From the NCBI GenBank assembly GCA_033856195.1, contig JAWVFL010000067.1, forward strand, positions 1 through 64,000: a DNA stretch of 64,000 nt. The letters run 5' to 3'. The notes beneath the pieces are model-generated. The model was given only the letters and a program-made list of their open reading frames with translations. It searched no databases and was not told the origin of the DNA. This document shows positions 60,573 to 64,000 of the stretch, piece by piece (position 1 is the first letter of the stretch; the number at the start of each line of letters is the position of its first letter). Position numbers and translations under genes: made by a program. This stretch comes from VRUE01 sp033856195 (GTDB lineage: Bacteria > Actinomycetota > Thermoleophilia > Solirubrobacterales > 70-9).

Positions 60573-61667
60573 TCACGGAATCGCAACGCGCACGGCTTCA
60601 AAGCTCTTGCCCACGGCGTGGGTATACCGCGCCAGCATCGTCTCGACGCGATGCCCTGCGATCTCGGCCAGATCGGCGTCGTTAATGCCGGCGGCGCGGA
60701 GGTGCGTCACGTAGGAGTGGCGGCACTCGTGGGGGCGGATGTCTAGGCCGGAGGCGCGCTGGGTCGGTTTCCAGAGGTCGCGATAGAAGTTGCGCTCGCG
60801 CCACATGCGGCCGGTTGGAGTCGTGAAGAGCAGCTCGCAGTCCTCGCCGTTTAGCTGGATCTGGGCTTCGATCATCCAGGCCAAGGTCGCTGGAACGGGG
60901 ACGGTCCTCCCGGCGTCGTGCTCGCCGTGGTCGGTCTTGGTGCCGTCGAGGATTGTGCCCTCGTGGGCGGTGCGCCTGACCTTCAGCGTCTCGCCGTCGA
61001 AGTCCTCGACCCGAAGGGGAAGCACCTCCCCTAGCCTCATGCCGGTGTCGGTGAAGACGCGGACCATTGCCTCGTAGCGACCGGCAGCCTTGGCGAAGGC
61101 GTGCATCTGCTCAAAGCTGAAGACCCGGATCGGCCTTCGCTTCTTCTTTGCCCTCGGATCGTTGGATCTGACCCGGACTCCCTTGAACGGGTTGAGGTCG
61201 GCCACTTCGTCGGTGATCGCGTCCTCGGCCATTGCCGAGAGCGAGCGCAGGATGCCGACAACGCCGGTGGTCGCTCTGCCTTGGACCCGCAGCATGTGGT
61301 CGACCAGGGCAAGGGCGTGGCGTCGGCGCAGCTCGCGCATTGGCCATTGCTTCAGCGGAATGCCCTCCACCTCGACCTCGAGGACGCGGCTGATGCGGTG
61401 CTCGTTGGTCTCGTTGGTCCGTTCTGAGCGAGGGTGGTGGGTCGGCCAGGTGGCGAAGTACTCGCCCAGGGTGTCGGGTCGATCCGAGAGTCCATAGGCC
61501 TCGTCGATCGCCTGCTGGGCTTCTCGCTTCAAACTGAACGTTCCCTTGCCGCCGTTCCAGTGGGGTTTGGCGATGTGGCGCTTGCCGTCGCGGCCGGTGT
61601 ATCTCGCCACCCAGACCGTTTCCCCGGAAGGATTACGCCGCTTGGTCGGAGCCTCGCGGCGTCTCAC
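60573..61667 (-). CDS. int: tyrosine recombinase (site-specific integrase)
   Basis: 364 aa. N-terminal SAM-like DNA-binding domain (about 60-165), then the catalytic domain: R211 in DTGMRLGE, K244 region, HECRH (H313, R316), H339 and nucleophile Y348 in LARYTH. This is the phage/island integrase family. GTG 61667 overlaps the excisionase stop by GTGA. Likely acts on the 45-bp repeats at the element ends. Confidence 0.94.
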   Translation of the reverse strand: MRRREAPTKRRNPSGETVWVARYTGRDGKRHIAKPHWNGGKGTFSLKREAQQAIDEAYGLSDRPDTLGEYFATWPTHHPRSERTNETNEHRISRVLEVEVEGIPLKQWPMRELRRRHALALVDHMLRVQGRATTGVVGILRSLSAMAEDAITDEVADLNPFKGVRVRSNDPRAKKKRRPIRVFSFEQMHAFAKAAGRYEAMVRVFTDTGMRLGEVLPLRVEDFDGETLKVRRTAHEGTILDGTKTDHGEHDAGRTVPVPATLAWMIEAQIQLNGEDCELLFTTPTGRMWRERNFYRDLWKPTQRASGLDIRPHECRHSYVTHLRAAGINDADLAEIAGHRVETMLARYTHAVGKSFEAVRVAIP

Positions 61668-61858
61668 TTCGCTTCATCCCTTCTCTGGGCGAGGAAGGTG
61701 TCCACGTCTGAGGGATCGATCCGCCTTGCCGCTCCGAGCTTGTAGGAGGGCAGCTCCCCTCTCCTGATCCAGTTGCGAATCGTGCGATCTGAGACGGCGA
61801 GATAGGCAGCGAGGCTGCGCTCGGTGAAAAAGGTGATTGGCGTGGCATTTCTCTCCAT
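61664..61858 (-). CDS. xis: excisionase-like MerR-type helix-turn-helix protein
   Basis: 64 aa. TPITFFTERSLAAYLAVSDRTIRNWIRRGELPSYKL is the HTH_17 helix-turn-helix found in excisionases and in AlpA-like proteins. ATG 61858; GTGA overlap with int. Probably controls direction of recombination. Confidence 0.85.
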   Translation of the reverse strand: MERNATPITFFTERSLAAYLAVSDRTIRNWIRRGELPSYKLGAARRIDPSDVDTFLAQRRDEAK

Positions 61859-62042
61859 GCTCCCTTGGTGCCGGAAGAGCCTTTGCTTGATCCACTTGTT
61901 CGGCAAAAGACCGAAGGTCAGACCTCTCGCCGGGCCTCCATACAGGCGGCCTCCGCACGGCGGAGCCGTGCCACAATCGGCCGCCGGAGGCACGGCCGGA
62001 GTCGCCAGCGCGATCACGCCAGGGCCTTCCTGATGTTTGGGA

Positions 62043-62267
62043 TCACCAAACTGCGGCCCAGGCACGAATCGCGGGATTCGTAGTGTGTCGGCGGTTGGGT
62101 TGTTGCTGTTTGAGTTCTTCCTTTGCCTGCTTCTTTGGGTCCTTCTTCTTGCTTCTCTTGGCTTTTGGTTTTGGCTTCGTTCTTCGTTGGCTTGCTTCTT
62201 CTTTTGCCTTCTTGCTTTTGGGTTTGGTTGGTCTCTTTTTGTTCTTGGTTTCATTGCTTGGTCTCAT
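62043..62267 (-). CDS. very Lys-rich basic small protein
   Basis: 74 aa starting MRPSNETKNKKRPTKPKSKK; about one third of the residues are Lys or Arg, in KxKK clusters, with a Gln/Asn stretch (LKQQQPNRR) and an aromatic end (AIRAWAAVW). The start overlaps the end of the XRE gene by 17 bases. The coding strand is strongly A-rich (T-rich on the + strand), unlike all neighbours. It may be an H1-like DNA-binding protein or an untranslated low-complexity tract. Confidence 0.4.
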   Translation of the reverse strand: MRPSNETKNKKRPTKPKSKKAKEEASQRRTKPKPKAKRSKKKDPKKQAKEELKQQQPNRRHTTNPAIRAWAAVW

Positions 62268-62523
62268 CCGGCGACCGAAAGCCGCCGCGCGTGAACTCGC
62301 CCGGCTGCCAGTCGATGCCGTCGAGCAAGCTGGACGTGGGCACTCCCAGGGCGCCGGCGAGCTTCGCAAGGGTGTCGATTCGGGGCATGCGATCGCCGCG
62401 CTCAAGCAGGCCGATCTCGGTGCGGTGCAGCGAGGCGCGGAAGCTCAACTCCTCCTGGGTGATGCCGGTGCGCTCGCGGGCGCTTGCCAAGTTGGCGCCG
62501 AAGCGCTGGGCCACGGCACTCAA
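62251..62523 (-). CDS. XRE-family helix-turn-helix regulator
   Basis: 90 aa. RFGANLASARERTGITQEELSFRASLHRTEIGLLERGDRMPRIDTLAKLAGALGV is a full XRE HTH domain, with a short tail. ATGA overlap with the upstream 94-aa gene. Probable repressor of the element's int/xis transcript. Confidence 0.92.
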   Translation of the reverse strand: MSAVAQRFGANLASARERTGITQEELSFRASLHRTEIGLLERGDRMPRIDTLAKLAGALGVPTSSLLDGIDWQPGEFTRGGFRSPDETKQ

Positions 62524-62804
62524 TTGACGCCCCCGAGCAGCTCGTCAAAGCGCACAGCGGCCCTGCTGGGCGCGAGGCGGCGACAGTCGCAGGTGATGAG
62601 CCCGTCGCGGGCCAGTTCTCGGACAGCGCGCTCCACCGCATCCTGTTCGCAACTTCGCTGGTCGGCCTCAACCCGCAAGGCCAGCTCCAAGATCGTCAGC
62701 TGCGCAGGGTGCAGGACCAGGACTTCGGTGAGGACCGAGCGCTGGATGATCTCGTCCTCTTGGGCGGTCGTCAGAACGCGCCGCCGGATATCTTCGTCGT
62801 GCAT
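62520..62804 (-). CDS. small probable winged-helix protein of the element
   Basis: 94 aa from ATG 62804 with an ideal AGGAGGT 8 bases upstream. TILELALRVEADQ, AVERAVRELARDGLI and RRLAPSRAAVRFDEL suggest a winged helix. Overlaps the XRE gene. No family named. Confidence 0.7.
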   Translation of the reverse strand: MHDEDIRRRVLTTAQEDEIIQRSVLTEVLVLHPAQLTILELALRVEADQRSCEQDAVERAVRELARDGLITCDCRRLAPSRAAVRFDELLGGVN

Positions 62805-62916
62805 GGGAGCTAGTACCTCCTGTGCCACGGCCCCGGGGGCGTTCCACCGCTCGCCGGGGCCACTTTTTGTTCGGACGAGCCGATGGTAGCAAGGACCGTT
62901 GCTACCTAGCGACACC

Positions 62917-63129
62917 TCATGGCTTCGCCTGGATGATCCTCGCGACTCGCGTGAAGTGCAGGCCCGTCTCCTCCGCTATTTCGCGCGTCGACAGGCCGGC
63001 CGCCTGGGCCTGCTCGAAGCTCTCGCGGCGCTTCTCGCGAATCTGCTCGTGTCGCTCCTGGGAGCGCTCGAAATCGGCCTGCGCTTTGCGAATTGCCTTG
63101 CGTGCTTTGGCCTCAGCCGCGTCTGCCAT
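62917..63129 (-). CDS. small coiled-coil plus HTH protein
   Basis: 70 aa from ATG 63129. A charged helix (AKARKAIRKAQADFERSQERHEQIREKR) is followed by a helix-turn-helix (AAGLSTREIAEETGLHFTRVARII). Promoter-proximal gene of the element, next to its right end. Confidence 0.75.
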   Translation of the reverse strand: MADAAEAKARKAIRKAQADFERSQERHEQIREKRRESFEQAQAAGLSTREIAEETGLHFTRVARIIQAKP

Positions 63130-63293
63130 GCGCTGGACCCTATTTGGCCCGGCGAAATGAGACCAAGATGCGACCACGTTGCTCTGGAACCGCCAGGAAC
63201 GCCGAGGAGGAGCGCGGAACGTCGATTCGAGAGGAACCGGCGCAATCGGCTCTGCACCGGGAAATGCGCGGGCTTCAGAGGAACAGCGAGGAA

Positions 63294-63367
63294 CGCGCCT
63301 GACAGGATTCGAACCTGTGACCTTCGGTTTCGTAGACCGACGCTCTATCCAACTGAGCTACAGGCGC
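63294..63367 (-). tRNA. tRNA-Arg (anticodon ACG)
   Basis: Minus strand: acceptor GCGCCTG/CAGGCGC, D-arm AGCTCAGTTGGATAGAGC, anticodon loop CTACGAA (ACG), T-arm GGTTCGAATCC, discriminator G. 74 nt. Its 3' half (63294-63338) is the right att repeat of the integrative element and was probably supplied by it. Position 34 A is the expected TadA target. Confidence 0.95.
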
Positions 63368-63417
63368 GGGGTTGGGCCGGTGGCCCGGAGGGCGATTCTA
63401 GGGACTTGGGGGCGTGG

Positions 63418-63888
63418 TTAGGCCGCTTCGGGCTTGGTGGGCTTGTTCAGCCGCACGTGCCATTGGACGGTAGCGGTTGCTACGCGTTGGCCGGCGGCGT
63501 CGGTCAGCTCGATCTCGCAGGGGAAGACGACCTTGCCCTCGGTGTCGAGGGTGGCGAGGGCCTCGTTGCCGTCGACGCCCAGCCTGGCCTTGGCCTCGAT
63601 CGGTCCCTTGGCGATCTTTTCGTAGGAGATCTCGGCGCTGCGGGCGAGCGGCGTGACGTCGCCCATGCGCTCGGCGAAGGCGCCGACGAAGGCGGCTCCG
63701 GATGCTGTCTCGGCGGCAGTGAAGAGGGCGCCGGCGTGTTGGGAGCCGACGTGGTTGGTCAGCTCGGCGCGCTCGGGCAGCAAGACGACGGCCTCGCCCG
63801 GAGCGACGCTGGTGATCTCGAGGCCCAGGTATCCGGCAAACGGCACGGCCTGGGTCATGCCCTGGGCGATTGCGTCGAAGTCGGTCAT
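63418..63888 (-). CDS. hotdog-fold thioesterase (PaaI/DUF4442-like)
   Basis: 156 aa. FAGYLGLEITSVAPGEAVVLLPERAEL-type start, NHVGSQHAGALFTAAETASGAA (the hotdog helix with the HVGSxHAGAL motif of DUF4442) and FPCEIELTDAAGQRVATATVQWHVR. Likely hydrolyses an acyl-CoA thioester; substrate unknown. Confidence 0.85.
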   Translation of the reverse strand: MTDFDAIAQGMTQAVPFAGYLGLEITSVAPGEAVVLLPERAELTNHVGSQHAGALFTAAETASGAAFVGAFAERMGDVTPLARSAEISYEKIAKGPIEAKARLGVDGNEALATLDTEGKVVFPCEIELTDAAGQRVATATVQWHVRLNKPTKPEAA

Positions 63889-63904
63889 CGGCGAGACCCT
63901 ATCC

Positions 63905-63956
63905 CGTTCCGGTGCGCCTTATGCCCGCATAGGGCCGCATAAGGCGCACCGGAACG
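63905..63956. repeat. palindrome with 20-bp perfect arms, core TTCCGGTGCGCCTTAT
   Basis: cgttccggtgcgccttatgc (63905-63924) and its exact reverse complement (63937-63956) around a 12-base loop. It lies between two minus-strand genes. It shares its core with 42678-42724. Confidence 0.85.
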
Positions 63957-63957
63957 C

Positions 63958-64000
63958 TCAGCGGCCCTCGAAGGTCGCGTGCCCAGGCCCGCCGTGCTCG
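63958..64000 (-). CDS. 3' end of a minus-strand gene (partial)
   Basis: An open frame enters from the right edge and ends at TGA 63958-63960, giving EHGGPGHATFEGR. Too short to identify. The position just upstream of the palindrome and in line with the thioesterase gene supports a real gene end. Confidence 0.4.
   Translation of the reverse strand, partial: EHGGPGHATFEGR

Larger units (their letters stand above)
57475..63338. mobile_element. 5.8-kb integrative element in tRNA-Arg
   Basis: Bounded by the 45-bp direct repeats at 57475-57519 and 63294-63338. It contains, all on the minus strand, a tyrosine integrase, an excisionase-like protein, an XRE regulator, two small DNA-binding-type proteins, a Lys-rich protein, a Fic protein and a two-TM protein. 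No structural phage, replication or conjugation genes are present, so it is a satellite-like or mobilisable genomic island. The intact tRNA is regenerated at the right end. Confidence 0.88.

Overview
The window is about 64 kb of high-GC DNA with actinobacterial gene content. A soil member of the Thermoleophilia (Solirubrobacterales-like) is my best guess. It rests on the dense high-GC coding, frequent GTG starts, a lysine-motif-free cell-envelope repertoire, PilZ, FHA and Ser/Thr-kinase signalling, and large secreted repeat proteins with a CPxxSR(V/I)G motif. I cannot confirm it without a database search. No rRNA operon, CRISPR array or replication origin was seen. There are three intact tRNA genes (two Ser, one Arg).

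Layout. 1-1.4 kb: the 3' end of an unrecognised gene and a heavily frameshifted GNAT-GrpB gene. 1.7-10.6 kb: two tRNA-Ser genes around a PilZ-tailed cellulose-synthase-like glycosyltransferase, then tadA, a secreted subtilase, a UspA protein, an MBL hydrolase, a large membrane protein and a fatty-acid desaturase. 10.6-18.1 kb: a cyclopropane-fatty-acid synthase, a small HTH regulator, and an MMPL transporter translationally overlapped by a secreted four-repeat protein. 18.2-26.1 kb (minus strand): an apparently continuous run tkt-tal-pgi-cydA-cydB-HAD. 26.3-29.9 kb: a kinase with a beta-propeller, a TolB-like propeller and an FHA regulator. 29.9-36.4 kb: rpiA, an FAD-linked oxidase, a nucleotidyltransferase toxin/antitoxin-like pair, pgl-gnd and zwf. 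With tkt/tal/pgi this window carries nearly the whole pentose phosphate pathway (rpe was not seen). 36.5-48.7 kb: recQ, a GH26-like secreted protein, assorted hydrolases, MFS and LtrA membrane proteins, several tiny membrane proteins, an SDR protein and an aldo/keto reductase. 48.7-55.2 kb: a branched-chain-type ABC importer (livH, a livM-livG fusion, livF, livJ) with a Rieske oxygenase and a GntR regulator, which looks like an uptake-plus-catabolism unit.

55.2-63.4 kb is the accessory region and the most interesting part. A 5.8-kb integrative element lies between a 45-bp duplication of the 3' half of tRNA-Arg (57475-57519 and 63294-63338). It encodes a tyrosine integrase, an excisionase-like protein, small HTH proteins, a very lysine-rich polypeptide, a Fic protein and an unrecognised 514-aa two-TM protein. 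On its left, a 111-bp direct repeat (55251-55361 and 57365-57475) brackets a second cassette. That cassette holds a decayed IS481-family element with CTAG target duplication, a compact predicted three-way-junction structure, two small membrane proteins and a truncated RHS toxin tip. The simplest reading is an ancestral order tRNA-Arg - repeat - livJ, later invaded twice.

Dispersed long palindromes sit in several gaps, at least two pairs sharing a core sequence. One similar hairpin lies in frame inside a membrane-protein gene.
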